A stretch of 64,000 bases of DNA from Bordetella genomosp. 9 (GTDB lineage Bacteria; Pseudomonadota; Gammaproteobacteria; Burkholderiales; Burkholderiaceae_B), in assembly GCF_002119725.1 (NCBI RefSeq), contig NZ_CP021109.1, positions 992,001 through 1,056,000 on the forward strand, written 5' to 3'. Each line of letters opens with the position of its first letter. Position 1 is the stretch's first letter. Shown piece after piece: positions 1 through 10,036 of this stretch. Position numbers and translations under genes: made by a program. Under the pieces are notes generated by a model that did not search any database, had not been told where the DNA came from, and saw nothing but the letters and a program-made list of their open reading frames with translations.

Positions 1-428
1 TCCGCCGCTTCCGCGGCCTGGCGTTCCTTTTCTTCCTGTTCCTTCTTCTTGCGGGCCTCTTCCAGGGCGATCTCGGGATCCGGCGTGTCCTTGGGCTGGA
101 CCTGCGGCGTGGGCGGAGGCGGGGGAGGCGCCGGTTGCTGGGGCGCCGGCGGCGGAGGCGGAGGCGGCTCCGGCTGCGGTTGCGGCGGGGTCGGCGCCGG
201 TTCCGGCTCCGGTTCAGGCTGCGGTGGCGGCGAAACGGGGGAGTTCCCGTCGGCCCACAACTGCACCTGCACCGGCCCGGGGTTTTCGGAGCGCCAATTC
301 ACGCCCAGGATCAGGACGAGGACGAGTATGGCGTGGACCAGGACGGCGAAGCCGAACGCTTTGCGGTTGTCCTGAACGGGCGGGGCTTCCGGGGGGCGGC
401 CGTGGTGCTTGATGAGAGGCGGCGTCAT
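1..428 (-). CDS. tolA: TolA, cell-envelope integrity protein (N-terminal part only)
   Basis: The frame opens with an ATG at 428 and runs off the left edge, so about 142 N-terminal residues are visible. A short cytoplasmic start is followed by one membrane helix at about residues 24-44 (AFGFAVLVHAILVLVLI). Next comes a very proline- and glutamate-rich stretch (repeated PEPEP and PPPPP), then the start of a charged Ala/Lys/Glu helix (EEARKKKEQEEKERQAAEAA). That architecture is TolA: an inner-membrane anchor with a long periplasmic helix that couples TolQR to TolB/Pal. It starts 27 bases after tolR in the same operon. The C-terminal domain lies outside the window. Confidence 0.93.
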   Translation of the reverse strand, partial: MTPPLIKHHGRPPEAPPVQDNRKAFGFAVLVHAILVLVLILGVNWRSENPGPVQVQLWADGNSPVSPPPQPEPEPEPAPTPPQPQPEPPPPPPPAPQQPAPPPPPPTPQVQPKDTPDPEIALEEARKKKEQEEKERQAAEAA

Positions 429-455
429 GGATCGGAACGATGGGATCGCGGCGGG

Positions 456-950
456 TCAACGCTTTGGCGCGGCGGCGGGCCGCTGCGGGGCCGGCTGTCC
501 GGCCGCCGCGGCAGCCGCGCCGGTCGAAGACTGCTGGTCCACCAGCAGTCCCAGCCGCGTGATGCCGTTGGTGCGCAACTCATCCATGACCTTGACGACC
601 GATTCGTATGGCACCTTGCCGTCCGCGGCAATGACCACCGGCGTGTCCGCCGTAATGCGCGACCGGACCTGGCTGACGAGTTCGGCGCGGCCGATGTTCT
701 CGGGATTGGCGCCCGGCTCGCGCATGCGCAGCGCGATATCGCCGTTCTGCGAAATTTGCACTTCCAGCGGCTTCACCGGCACATCGGAGGCCTGTCCGAC
801 CGAAGGCAGGTTGATCAGGCCGGGCGTGATGAGCGGTGCGGTCACCATGAAAATGACCAGCAGAACCAGCATCACGTCGATATAGGGAACGACGTTGATG
901 TCGGACTTCATGCGGCGGCCGGCACGGCCGCCAGAGCGTACCGAAGGCAT
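456..950 (-). CDS. tolR: TolR, Tol-Pal system proton-channel subunit
   Basis: This 164-residue ExbD/TolR family protein has a short cytoplasmic N-terminus, one membrane helix at about residues 21-42, and a periplasmic domain. The helix begins with the family motif NVVPYIDVMLVLLVIF, whose aspartate is the expected proton-pathway residue. With TolQ it forms the proton-driven motor that energises TolA during outer-membrane constriction. The C-terminus carries an extra Ala/Pro/Gln-rich tail (QPAPQRPAAAPKR). The start overlaps the tolQ stop by one base (TAATG), indicating translational coupling. Identity is secure from motif plus neighbours. Confidence 0.97.
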   Translation of the reverse strand: MPSVRSGGRAGRRMKSDINVVPYIDVMLVLLVIFMVTAPLITPGLINLPSVGQASDVPVKPLEVQISQNGDIALRMREPGANPENIGRAELVSQVRSRITADTPVVIAADGKVPYESVVKVMDELRTNGITRLGLLVDQQSSTGAAAAAAGQPAPQRPAAAPKR

Positions 951-1627
951 TAGCGTACCTGCCGTTGCAGAATATTCAGGAACTCGTCCACAAAGCTGTC
1001 GAAACGAATGGACAGCCGGTCGATGTCATTGGTGAACCGGTTATAGGCGACCACGGCGGGGATGGCGGCGAACAGGCCGATGGCCGTGGCGATCAGCGCT
1101 TCGGCGATGCCGGGGGCGACCGAAGCCAGCGTGGCCTGCTGCATATTCGACAGGCCGATGAACGCGTGCATGATGCCCCATACCGTACCGAGCAACCCGA
1201 TATAGGGGCTGACTGAGCCGGCCGATGCCAGGAAGTTCAGGTGCGCTTCCAGCGCATCCATTTCGCGCTGGTAGGCGGCCCGCATGGCGCGGCGCGCGCC
1301 GTCCAGGACGGCATTCGCGTCGCTGGCCGCGGCGCGGCGCGCCTTCAGGAACTCCGTCATCCCGGCGTCGAAAATGCGCGCCAGCGCGCCCTGCTCGGCG
1401 CGGCGGCTGGCCACCGCCTGTTGCAGCATCGAGAGATCGCCGCCGGACCAGAAGTCGTCCTCGAAACGGCGGGTTTGCTGGTGCGCCCGTTTGATGGCGT
1501 AGCGCTTGCTGAAAATGTAGGTCCAGGACATGATCGAAATGCCCAGGAGCAGCAACATGATCAATTGCACCGGCACGCTGGCATGCGCGATCAGTGCGAA
1601 CAACGACAGGTCGTTCGAGACTTGCAT
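950..1627 (-). CDS. tolQ: TolQ, Tol-Pal system motor subunit
   Basis: This 225-residue MotA/TolQ/ExbB family protein has three membrane segments: one near residues 15-37, then a long cytoplasmic loop, then two near 130-155 and 165-190. The conserved segment SVSPYIGLLGTVWGIMHAF precedes the second helix. With TolR it forms the inner-membrane proton channel of Tol-Pal, needed for outer-membrane invagination at division. I use the ATG at 1627, two bases after the ybgC stop; the frame stays open further upstream, but that part overlaps ybgC and proS and has no TolQ character. Confidence 0.96.
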   Translation of the reverse strand: MQVSNDLSLFALIAHASVPVQLIMLLLLGISIMSWTYIFSKRYAIKRAHQQTRRFEDDFWSGGDLSMLQQAVASRRAEQGALARIFDAGMTEFLKARRAAASDANAVLDGARRAMRAAYQREMDALEAHLNFLASAGSVSPYIGLLGTVWGIMHAFIGLSNMQQATLASVAPGIAEALIATAIGLFAAIPAVVAYNRFTNDIDRLSIRFDSFVDEFLNILQRQVR

Positions 1628-1629
1628 TT

Positions 1630-2060
1630 TTATCCCTGAATAGATTCGAGTGTTGCGCGCAATTCCGGAGGCAGTTCCACCGGCTTCAGGCTCCCCGCAT
1701 CCACACAGCACACTTGGATGTTGCCCTCTGCCAGCAGTTCCCCGCTGCGTTCCGCCCGCTGCGCGAAGTGTATCGAAGCCCGGCCCACTTTTGTGACGCG
1801 CGAGCGGATGGTCAGTACGTCGTCCAGCCGGGCCGGCTTGCGGTACGCCATGTCCAGGCCGCGCACCACGAAGACATGGCCGGATTCCCGCGCCAGCCGG
1901 GACTGGTCGAAACCGAGCGCGCGCAGCCATTCGGTACGGCCGCGCTCCATGAATTTCAGGTAATTGGCGTAGAAGACGATGCCGCCGGCATCCGTGTCCT
2001 CGTAATAGACACGGATGTCCAGCGTCGATTCCGGGGATACGGCGACCGGCGAAGGGGAGA

Positions 2061-2064
<4 letters not shown>
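1630..2064 (-). CDS. ybgC: YbgC, Tol-Pal-associated acyl-CoA thioesterase
   Basis: This hot-dog fold thioesterase of about 144 residues has the family's catalytic motif [19 protein letters not shown] near the N-terminus. YbgC proteins hydrolyse acyl-CoA esters and are linked to phospholipid metabolism at the Tol-Pal site, matching the position directly before tolQ. No ATG lies between the proS stop and the motif. The best start is the TTG at 2064, which overlaps the proS stop as TTGA; an upstream extension would read through proS in another frame. Function is confident, start moderately so. Confidence 0.92.
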
Positions 2065-3794
<1,730 letters not shown>

Positions 3795-3818
3795 GGTTTC
3801 CAGGAGGCGGCAGGTACG

Positions 3819-3824
3819 TATAAT
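3819..3824 (+). promoter_or_regulatory. Probable -10 box of the rppH promoter
   Basis: A perfect TATAAT lies 36 bases before the rppH ATG in the proS/rppH divergent interval. The place for a -35 box (about 3796-3801, GTTTCC) is a weak match and overlaps the proS start region. The assignment rests on the -10 match and position only. Confidence 0.5.
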
Positions 3825-3860
3825 CAGGCGTCATTGTATTGAATTTGGTGGGGGTGGCCC

Positions 3861-4433
3861 ATGCTCGACCGCGAAGGCTACCGTCCCAATGTCGGCATCA
3901 TTCTCGTCAACACCAAAAACGAGGTCTTTTGGGGTAAGCGGATCCGGGAACACGCCTGGCAATTCCCGCAGGGCGGCATCAAATATGGCGAAAGCCCGGT
4001 GCAGGCCATGTACCGCGAACTCCACGAAGAAGTGGGCCTGAAGCCCGAGCATGTCCGAATTTTGGGGCGCACACGCGATTGGCTGCGCTACAACGTGCCG
4101 GATCATTTCGTCCGGCGGGAATGGCGCGGCCACTACAAAGGCCAGAAACAGATCTGGTTCCTGTTAAGACTGGTAGGGCGCGACAGCGACGTCTGCCTGC
4201 GGGCCACGCCGCATCCCGAATTCGACGCATGGCGATGGAGCCAGTACTGGGTGCCGCTGGACGCAGTGATCGAATTCAAGCGGGACGTCTATACCCAGGC
4301 CTTGAACGAACTCTCCGCCATTTTGTTCAGGCGACATCACGAAACGCGTTATCTGCGCCAGCGGGTGCATGGTCAGCGCGCAGCCGAAAATCTGGCTGGA
4401 GGATCGGACGGCCATGCGCATATTGCTGGTTGA
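3861..4433 (+). CDS. rppH: RppH, RNA 5'-pyrophosphohydrolase
   Basis: This 190-residue Nudix hydrolase starts with [17 protein letters not shown], the RppH signature. A complete Nudix box (GX5EX7REUXEEXGU) spans about residues 38-60, beginning GGIKYGESP and containing RELHEEVGL. RppH removes pyrophosphate from the 5' triphosphate of transcripts, which triggers RNase E decay. The tail after about residue 165 is variable. The last 20 bases overlap the start of the downstream response-regulator gene, so the two are probably co-transcribed. Identity is strong. Confidence 0.95.
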   Translation: MLDREGYRPNVGIILVNTKNEVFWGKRIREHAWQFPQGGIKYGESPVQAMYRELHEEVGLKPEHVRILGRTRDWLRYNVPDHFVRREWRGHYKGQKQIWFLLRLVGRDSDVCLRATPHPEFDAWRWSQYWVPLDAVIEFKRDVYTQALNELSAILFRRHHETRYLRQRVHGQRAAENLAGGSDGHAHIAG

Positions 4434-5103
4434 AGATGAGCGCGATATGGCTTCGTGGCTGGTGCGCGCGCTGGCGCAGAGCGGGTTCGTGCCCGATCAC
4501 GCGCCGGACGCCCGCACCGCCGAAGCATTCATGGCAGGTACCGAATACGATGCGATCGTGATGGATCTGCGCTTGCCGGACAAGCACGGCCTGGTGGTCC
4601 TGCGCGAAATGCGCAACCGCGACGACCGTACACCGGTGCTGGTCCTCACCGCGCAAGGCGCACTGCAGGACCGCGTGCGCGGGCTGAACCTGGGCGCGGA
4701 CGATTTCCTCACCAAGCCTTTCGCGCTGGAGGAACTCGAAGCCCGCCTGACTGCGCTCGTGCGCCGCAGCCGCGGGCGGCAGCATCCGCGGCTGCAATGC
4801 GGTTCGCTGTCGTACGACAGCGAAAGCCGCGCGTTCACCCTGGACGGGTCGCTCCTGTTCCTCACCCCGCGTGAACACGCTGCCCTGGCCGCGCTGCTGA
4901 CCCGCAGCGGCTATCCCGTGGACAAGTCCCAGCTGTTCGGCAAGGTGTTCAACCACGATAGCGAGGCCAACCCGGACGCCATCGAGGTCGTGCTGCACCG
5001 CTTGCGCAAGAAGCTGGCGGGCAGCGACATCCGTATTGTGACGGTGCGCGGCCTGGGATACATGCTCGAAAGCGTGACCAGCGAATCCGCTGGCGCCGAG
5101 TAG
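4414..5103 (+). CDS. tctD: TctD-like OmpR-family response regulator
   Basis: This protein of about 229 residues starts at the ATG at 4414 ([20 protein letters not shown]), preceded by GGAGGA. The receiver domain carries the phospho-acceptor near Asp51 ([12 protein letters not shown]) and the switch motif [15 protein letters not shown]-terminal winged helix follows, with LHRLRKKL and [11 protein letters not shown]. The neighbours, a TctE-like kinase and tctBA, indicate the TctD role: activating tricarboxylate transporter genes when its kinase senses substrate. The substrate here is unknown. An upstream in-frame start at 4369 is possible but would add residues without domain character. Confidence 0.88.
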   Translation: MRILLVEDERDMASWLVRALAQSGFVPDHAPDARTAEAFMAGTEYDAIVMDLRLPDKHGLVVLREMRNRDDRTPVLVLTAQGALQDRVRGLNLGADDFLTKPFALEELEARLTALVRRSRGRQHPRLQCGSLSYDSESRAFTLDGSLLFLTPREHAALAALLTRSGYPVDKSQLFGKVFNHDSEANPDAIEVVLHRLRKKLAGSDIRIVTVRGLGYMLESVTSESAGAE

Positions 5104-5128
5104 TCCGGCCGGTGCGGGACACTCTTCC

Positions 5129-6736
5129 GTGTTGACGGGCCCAGGGGGGCGCTTCCGCCCCGTGTCCGCATCCTTGCCGGGCCGCCGGGGCGCGGCGCCA
5201 TCCGACGCGCCCCGGCCCTGGTCGTCGCGCGTCGGCATCCGGGCGCTGTTGATCACCTTGCTGCTTCCCGGCGTCATCGCGCTGCTCGTCATCGACAGCT
5301 GGAACGACTACCAGACGCTGGCGGATATCACAAACGACGCGTATGACAGCGCCTTGCTGGAGCCGGCGCGCGTGCTGGAAAGCAGTATCGAGTTCACGCC
5401 CGACGGCGCGCTGCAGGTGGTGACGCCGCTGTACGCGCAGGTCATGCTGGAATCGCGCGCGGGTCTGCGTAAATACTTCCGCATCGAGGAAATCGATCCG
5501 CCGTTGCCGTCCGGCCAGCCGCCCGCCGCGCCTGGCGTTGCCCTGCTCGGCATGCCCGATCTGCCCCGGCCGCCGGTCTGGCCGCGCTCGGACGGACAAC
5601 CGGTGTTCTACGACGGCCTCTATCGCAGCGATCCGGTGCGTCTGGTGGCCATCGTCCGTGACCTGTATTACCACGGCACGCACAGGCAGGTCCTCGTTCT
5701 GGTCGGAGAAAGCACCGGCAAGCGCATCGAAGCCGAAGACGCCGCGCGGCGCAAGGAACTGCTGCGCGACGGCCGCATGCTGGCGCTCGTCGTGCTGATG
5801 GTCTGGTGGGGCGTTGCCTGGGCGCTGCGGCCGCTCTCGCGGCTGCGCAACGACATACGTGCGCGCTCGGCCGACGATCTGACGCCGCTGGATGCGCGGC
5901 GCGTGCCTTCCGAAGTCACTCCGCTTGTCGAAGCCGTCAACCACCATATCGCGCGACACCGGCACATGCTGGAGGAGCAGTCGCGATTCCTGGACGACGC
6001 GTCGCATCAGTTGCGCACACCGCTGGCCATCATGCTGACTCAGGCCCAGTACGCGCTGCGCGAACGCGATCCCGAACTGATGCGCGACGGGCTGCGCGCC
6101 ATCGTGGCGCAGCTCGGGCGCACCCGGCGATTGACCGAACAGCTCCTGCAGCTGGCGCACGCCAGCCAAAGCGGCGATGCGCCTCATCGCACGCTGGATC
6201 TGAACCAGGTGGCCCGCGACGTCGTGCTGCAATATCTGCCGCTGGCGCACGAAAAGCAGCAGGATCTGGGCTGGAGCGATGTCCGCGGTGAAACCGGCGA
6301 GGCCGGTGAAAGCGGCTTGACAGGGCCGGCCGCGCCAGTTGCCGGGTCCGAAGTCGAACTGCACGAAGCCATCGCCAACCTCGTCCACAATGCGGTGAAT
6401 TACGCGCCGCGCGGCGCGCGCATAACGGTGTCGGTGGTGCGCACGGCCGCGAGAGTCGAAGTGCGGGTATCGGACAACGGTGCAGGGCTCAGTCCGGCGC
6501 TGCGCGCGCGCGCCTTCGAACGCTTCGATCGCGCCGGCGTCGAGGCCGGCGGCAATCCCACCTCGGGGTCCGGGCTCGGCCTTGCCATCGCGCGCGCCTA
6601 CGCGCAACGCAACGGCGGCGACATCGTGCTTGCCGACGGCGAACCGAACGACCGTGGCGGGGTGGGGCTTTGCGCCATCCTCTGGGTCCCTTGCTTAGGG
6701 GATAACCCTGGGATTCAGGAACCCGACAGTCAATAG
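5129..6736 (+). CDS. tctE: TctE-like sensor histidine kinase
   Basis: This 535-residue inner-membrane kinase begins at a GTG. A first membrane helix lies at about residues 37-58 and a periplasmic sensor domain (TctE_N type) at 60-210. A second helix near 215-235 and a HAMP-like linker follow. The phospho-acceptor H-box is DDASHQLRTPLAIM (His about 293). The ATP-binding boxes are HEAIANLVHNAVNYAP, VSDNGAGLS and GSGLGLAI. Partner of the TctD-like regulator 25 bases upstream. The 125-base gap to tctB contains two strong hairpins, so tctBA may have its own control. Confidence 0.88.
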   Translation: MLTGPGGRFRPVSASLPGRRGAAPSDAPRPWSSRVGIRALLITLLLPGVIALLVIDSWNDYQTLADITNDAYDSALLEPARVLESSIEFTPDGALQVVTPLYAQVMLESRAGLRKYFRIEEIDPPLPSGQPPAAPGVALLGMPDLPRPPVWPRSDGQPVFYDGLYRSDPVRLVAIVRDLYYHGTHRQVLVLVGESTGKRIEAEDAARRKELLRDGRMLALVVLMVWWGVAWALRPLSRLRNDIRARSADDLTPLDARRVPSEVTPLVEAVNHHIARHRHMLEEQSRFLDDASHQLRTPLAIMLTQAQYALRERDPELMRDGLRAIVAQLGRTRRLTEQLLQLAHASQSGDAPHRTLDLNQVARDVVLQYLPLAHEKQQDLGWSDVRGETGEAGESGLTGPAAPVAGSEVELHEAIANLVHNAVNYAPRGARITVSVVRTAARVEVRVSDNGAGLSPALRARAFERFDRAGVEAGGNPTSGSGLGLAIARAYAQRNGGDIVLADGEPNDRGGVGLCAILWVPCLGDNPGIQEPDSQ

Positions 6737-6777
6737 AAAGCGGATTAGCAGGTTCCCTCCTTATTCTGCCCTCCAGG

Positions 6778-6823
6778 CTCACGGTGCTCCGTGAGAGGGG
6801 ATCGCTCACCCTGAGCGGATCCC
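6778..6823. promoter_or_regulatory. Two adjacent hairpins between tctE and tctB
   Basis: The first hairpin is CTCACGG-tgct-CCGTGAG (6778-6795, 7 perfect pairs). The second is GGGATCGCTCA-ccc-TGAGC(g)GATCCC (6798-6823, 11 pairs with one bulged G). Neither is followed by a T run, so they are not classical terminators. They sit 38 bases before the tctB start and could be an operator for the upstream TctD-like regulator, an attenuator, or an mRNA-stability element. The structures are seen directly; the role is inference. Confidence 0.55.
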
Positions 6824-6861
6824 ATAAAGGCTGGTGCAAGCCTAGTACTCGGAGGAATGCG

Positions 6862-7350
6862 GTGGAAACACTGAAAAAATACAAAAAGGACTATTACGGC
6901 GGCATGCTGATGGTCCTGATCGGCCTGGGGTCGATCTATGGCGGTTTGAACTACCAAGTCGGCACGCTAAGCCACATGGGCCCGGGATTTTTCCCCGCCT
7001 CGGTCGGCGGGCTGCTCGTACTGGTCGGCATTCTGATCGCGATCGGGGCACGCACGTCCAAGGATGAAGCGGACGACGAAGGCGCGAGCGTTCCGTCATC
7101 GCATCCCTCCGGCATGCCGGATATGCGCGGCGCGATCTGCATCATCCTGGGCATCCTGGCCTTCATTTTCCTGGGCCACTATGGCGGCCTGCTGCCTGCC
7201 ACGTTCGCCATCACTTTCATTTCCGCGCTGGGCGACCGGAAGAATACGGTCAAGCAGGCATTGATTCTTTCTCTGGGCATGGTGGTCATCGCCGTGGTCG
7301 TGTTCTGGTGGGCGCTGCAACTGCAGCTGCCGCTGTTCCAGTGGGGTTGA
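6862..7350 (+). CDS. tctB: TctB, small membrane subunit of a tripartite tricarboxylate transporter
   Basis: This 162-residue TctB-family protein has four predicted membrane helices, including MLMVLIGLGSIYGG near the start, a helix around 40-60, and two in the C-terminal half. I choose the GTG at 6862 (VETLKKYKKDYYGG) because GGAGG lies six bases upstream; longer versions add residues unlike the family. TctB works with TctA and a periplasmic TctC receptor to import carboxylates using an ion gradient. tctA follows after six bases. No tctC is present in this operon. Confidence 0.9.
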   Translation: METLKKYKKDYYGGMLMVLIGLGSIYGGLNYQVGTLSHMGPGFFPASVGGLLVLVGILIAIGARTSKDEADDEGASVPSSHPSGMPDMRGAICIILGILAFIFLGHYGGLLPATFAITFISALGDRKNTVKQALILSLGMVVIAVVVFWWALQLQLPLFQWG

Positions 7351-7356
7351 TACGCC

Positions 7357-8880
7357 ATGCATCAAGCACTTGTTGATCTCTGGTACGGTTTTGGCGTCGC
7401 GTTCGAACCCCATAACCTGATGTGGTCGTTCTTCGGCGTGCTGGTGGGCAACCTCATCGGCGTGCTGCCCGGCATGGGCGCGCTGTCGGCCATTTCGATC
7501 CTGCTGCCGCTCACCTACGTCATGCATCCGGTTCCCGCGATCATGATGCTGGCGGGCATCTTCTATGGGTCGCAGTACGGCGGCGCCATCGGGGCCATTC
7601 TGCTGAACCTGCCCTCGCATCCGCCGCACGCGGTGACCTGCCTGGACGGTTATCCCCTGACCAAGCAGGGCAAGGGCGGCACGGCGCTGGGCATCACCAT
7701 GATCGCGTCGTTCTTCGCGGCTTCGGTCGGCATTCTGGTGATGATCTTTTTCTCGCCGCTGCTGGTCGAAGTCGCGTTCAAGTTCGGTCCGACCGAAATC
7801 TTCTCCATCATGCTGCTGGGCCTGATCGCCGGCTCGACGATGTCGCGCGGGTCGCCGTTGAAAGGCATCGCCATGACGCTGTTCGGACTGCTGTGCGGCG
7901 TTGTCGGCACGGACGTCAACACGGGCACGATCCGCTTGTCATTCGGCATTCTGGATCTGTCGGACGGTCTCGAACTGGTCGCCATCGCCATGGGGTTGTT
8001 CGGCGTCGCCGACTTCCTCATGAGCGTGAACCGCATGGCCATCATCGGCACCGGCACCAAGCTGCGGCTGCGCGATATGCGTCCCTCCGCCAAGGAGCTG
8101 AAGCAATCGTTCCTGCCCCTGGTTCGCGGCACGCTGGTCGGCACGGTATTCGGCGCGATGCCCGGCACGGGTCCCACCATCACGACCTTCATCGCCTACG
8201 CGCTGGAGCGCAAGATTTCGAAGACGCCCGAGCGGTTCGGAACCGGCATGCTGGCCGGCGTGGCCTCGCCCGAAGCCGCCTCGCATTCCAAGACGCAGGT
8301 GGACTTCATTCCCACCATGAGCCTTGGCATTCCGGGCGACGCGGTCATGGCGCTCATTCTCGGCGGCCTGCTGATTCAGGGCATCCAGCCCGGTCCGCAG
8401 CTGATCACGGAGCACCCGGACATCTTCTGGGGCCTGATCGCCAGCTTCTGGGTCGGCAACGTGCTCCTGGTCATCCTGAACGTGCCGCTGATCGGTGTCT
8501 GGGTGAAGCTGTTGCAGGTGCCGTATCGCTACCTGTTCCCGTCCGCGCTGTTCTTCATCGCGGTGGGCGTATTCAGCACGCAGAACAGCCTGTTCCAGAT
8601 CTGGGAGGCCCTGGCCTTCGGCGTCATCGGTGCGGTGTTCATGTTGCTGGACTTTTCCGTCGCACCCATCCTGCTCGGCTTCGTGCTCGGCCCGATGGTG
8701 GAAGAAAACTTCCGTCGCGCGCTGCTGCTGTCGCGCGGCGACATGATGATCTTCCTGCAGCGTCCGATCAGCGCGTGGTTCGTCGGCATCTCGGCGCTGC
8801 TGATCCTGATCCAGATCATCGCGCACGCGCGCCGGAAGCTGAAGAAGCGCGGCAAGCCCATGCTGCCCAAGACCGCCTGA
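7357..8880 (+). CDS. tctA: TctA, large membrane subunit of a tripartite tricarboxylate transporter
   Basis: This 507-residue polytopic protein has the TctA (DUF112) signatures GVLPGMGALSAISILLPLTY, YGSQYGGAIGAILLNLPSHP, GAMPGTGPTITTF and MSLGIPGDAVMALILGGLL. It has about ten or more hydrophobic helices and a basic C-terminal tail (RKLKKRGKPMLPKTA). It forms the translocation pathway of the TctBA transporter, which depends on an external Bug/TctC binding protein. A strong terminator 20 bases after the stop closes the rppH-tctDEBA block. Compare the second TctA at 12828-14333, a different paralogue. Confidence 0.93.
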   Translation: MHQALVDLWYGFGVAFEPHNLMWSFFGVLVGNLIGVLPGMGALSAISILLPLTYVMHPVPAIMMLAGIFYGSQYGGAIGAILLNLPSHPPHAVTCLDGYPLTKQGKGGTALGITMIASFFAASVGILVMIFFSPLLVEVAFKFGPTEIFSIMLLGLIAGSTMSRGSPLKGIAMTLFGLLCGVVGTDVNTGTIRLSFGILDLSDGLELVAIAMGLFGVADFLMSVNRMAIIGTGTKLRLRDMRPSAKELKQSFLPLVRGTLVGTVFGAMPGTGPTITTFIAYALERKISKTPERFGTGMLAGVASPEAASHSKTQVDFIPTMSLGIPGDAVMALILGGLLIQGIQPGPQLITEHPDIFWGLIASFWVGNVLLVILNVPLIGVWVKLLQVPYRYLFPSALFFIAVGVFSTQNSLFQIWEALAFGVIGAVFMLLDFSVAPILLGFVLGPMVEENFRRALLLSRGDMMIFLQRPISAWFVGISALLILIQIIAHARRKLKKRGKPMLPKTA

Positions 8881-8900
8881 CGCCACGCGCGTCGAACAAG

Positions 8901-8932
8901 CCGCCGGCGCCGCAAGGGCCGGCGGTTTTTTT
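8901..8932 (+). terminator. Rho-independent terminator after tctA
   Basis: CCGCCGGC (8901-8908) pairs with GCCGGCGG (8918-8925) around a nine-base loop and is followed by seven T residues. It is well placed to end the tctBA transcript. Confidence 0.9.
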
Positions 8933-9071
8933 GCGCGCGCCGTCAGCCTGCCGGATGCCCCCGATATCCGTCCGCGGCGCCTCGTGATAAGGTTCTCGCC
9001 TTGCTCGGGCAGCCTGCCCGGCCCGTACCTGAACCTCGCGTGCCAGCCGGCGCGCATCCGCACCCGACGCC

Positions 9072-10001
9072 ATGCACGTCCTATTCGCCTGCCCTCACAA
9101 CGACCCCGCCGACTGGCTGCCGCTGCTTGCCTCCGAACTGCCGGATTGCAGAATCTCCGTGTGGGACCCGCAAGGTCCGCCGTCCGGGGCCGATGTCGCG
9201 TTGGTCTGGAAGCCGCCCGCCGCGCTCTTCGCGCACGAGCCCAATCTGAAGGCGCTGTTCAACCTAGGCGCTGGCGTCGACGCGCTGCTTGCCATGCCGG
9301 AGCTGCCGCCGCATATTCAGATCGTCAGGCTGGAAGACGCGGGCATGGCGGTGCAGATGGCGGAGTATGCCCTGTACGCGCTGTTGCGGGCATCGCGCAA
9401 TTTCGGGCGCTACGAAGCCGATCAGGCCGCCGCGCGGTGGGCGCCTTTACCCGGACTGCGCCGCGCCCAGTGGCCAGTCGGTGTGCTGGGCCTGGGAGAA
9501 ATGGGTGCGCGCGTGGCGCAGTCGATCGCGGCCTTCGATTACCCGGTCGCGGGATGGTCGCGCAGCCCGCGCTCGATCGATGGTGTTCAGTGCTTTGCCG
9601 GCCAAGATAAGTTGTCCGGTTTTCTGCGGCGCACACGGGTGCTGGTGAACGTGCTGCCCCTGACGCCCGAAACCAACGGCATCCTCAACCGAGAGACCTT
9701 GTCGCAGTTGATGCCCGGCGCGCACCTCATCAACGTGGGCCGCGGTCCGCACCTGAACGAGGACGATCTGCTCGCCTTGCTGGAGGAAGGCAGGATCGAA
9801 GGTGCGACGCTGGATGTGTTCGGCGTCGAACCATTGCCGCCGTCACACCCCTTCTGGACCCATCCCCGGGTGCATATCACGCCGCACATTGCGGCCAGCA
9901 CCTTGCGGGAAGAGGCGGTCGCCCAGATTGCCGCCAAAGTGCGCCGGCTCGCGCGCGGCGAGCCGATCAGCGGCGTCGTGACGCCGCAAAGAGGCTACTG
10001 A
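9072..10001 (+). CDS. ghrA: GhrA-like glyoxylate/hydroxypyruvate reductase (D-2-hydroxyacid dehydrogenase family)
   Basis: This 309-residue D-isomer-specific 2-hydroxyacid dehydrogenase has a nucleotide-binding glycine motif VGVLGLGEMGARVAQ near residue 137. The catalytic Arg is in INVGRGPHLNEDDLL, the Glu in DVFGVEPLPPSHPFW, and the His in VHITPHIAAST. The short catalytic N-domain and overall length fit the GhrA subgroup, which reduces glyoxylate or hydroxypyruvate with NADPH. No strong ribosome-binding site is visible before the ATG. It is isolated on the plus strand, convergent with the next gene. Exact substrate cannot be told from sequence. Confidence 0.85.
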   Translation: MHVLFACPHNDPADWLPLLASELPDCRISVWDPQGPPSGADVALVWKPPAALFAHEPNLKALFNLGAGVDALLAMPELPPHIQIVRLEDAGMAVQMAEYALYALLRASRNFGRYEADQAAARWAPLPGLRRAQWPVGVLGLGEMGARVAQSIAAFDYPVAGWSRSPRSIDGVQCFAGQDKLSGFLRRTRVLVNVLPLTPETNGILNRETLSQLMPGAHLINVGRGPHLNEDDLLALLEEGRIEGATLDVFGVEPLPPSHPFWTHPRVHITPHIAASTLREEAVAQIAAKVRRLARGEPISGVVTPQRGY

Positions 10002-10007
10002 GCGGCC

Positions 10008-10027
10008 CCGGCGCGTCGCTTCGCCGG
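10008..10027. terminator. Possible bidirectional hairpin between convergent genes
   Basis: CCGGCG (10008-10013) pairs with CGCCGG (10022-10027) across eight bases in the 35-base gap between the two convergent reductase genes. There is no T run, so terminator function is only plausible from position. Confidence 0.35.
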
Positions 10028-10036
10028 CGCCCGCCG

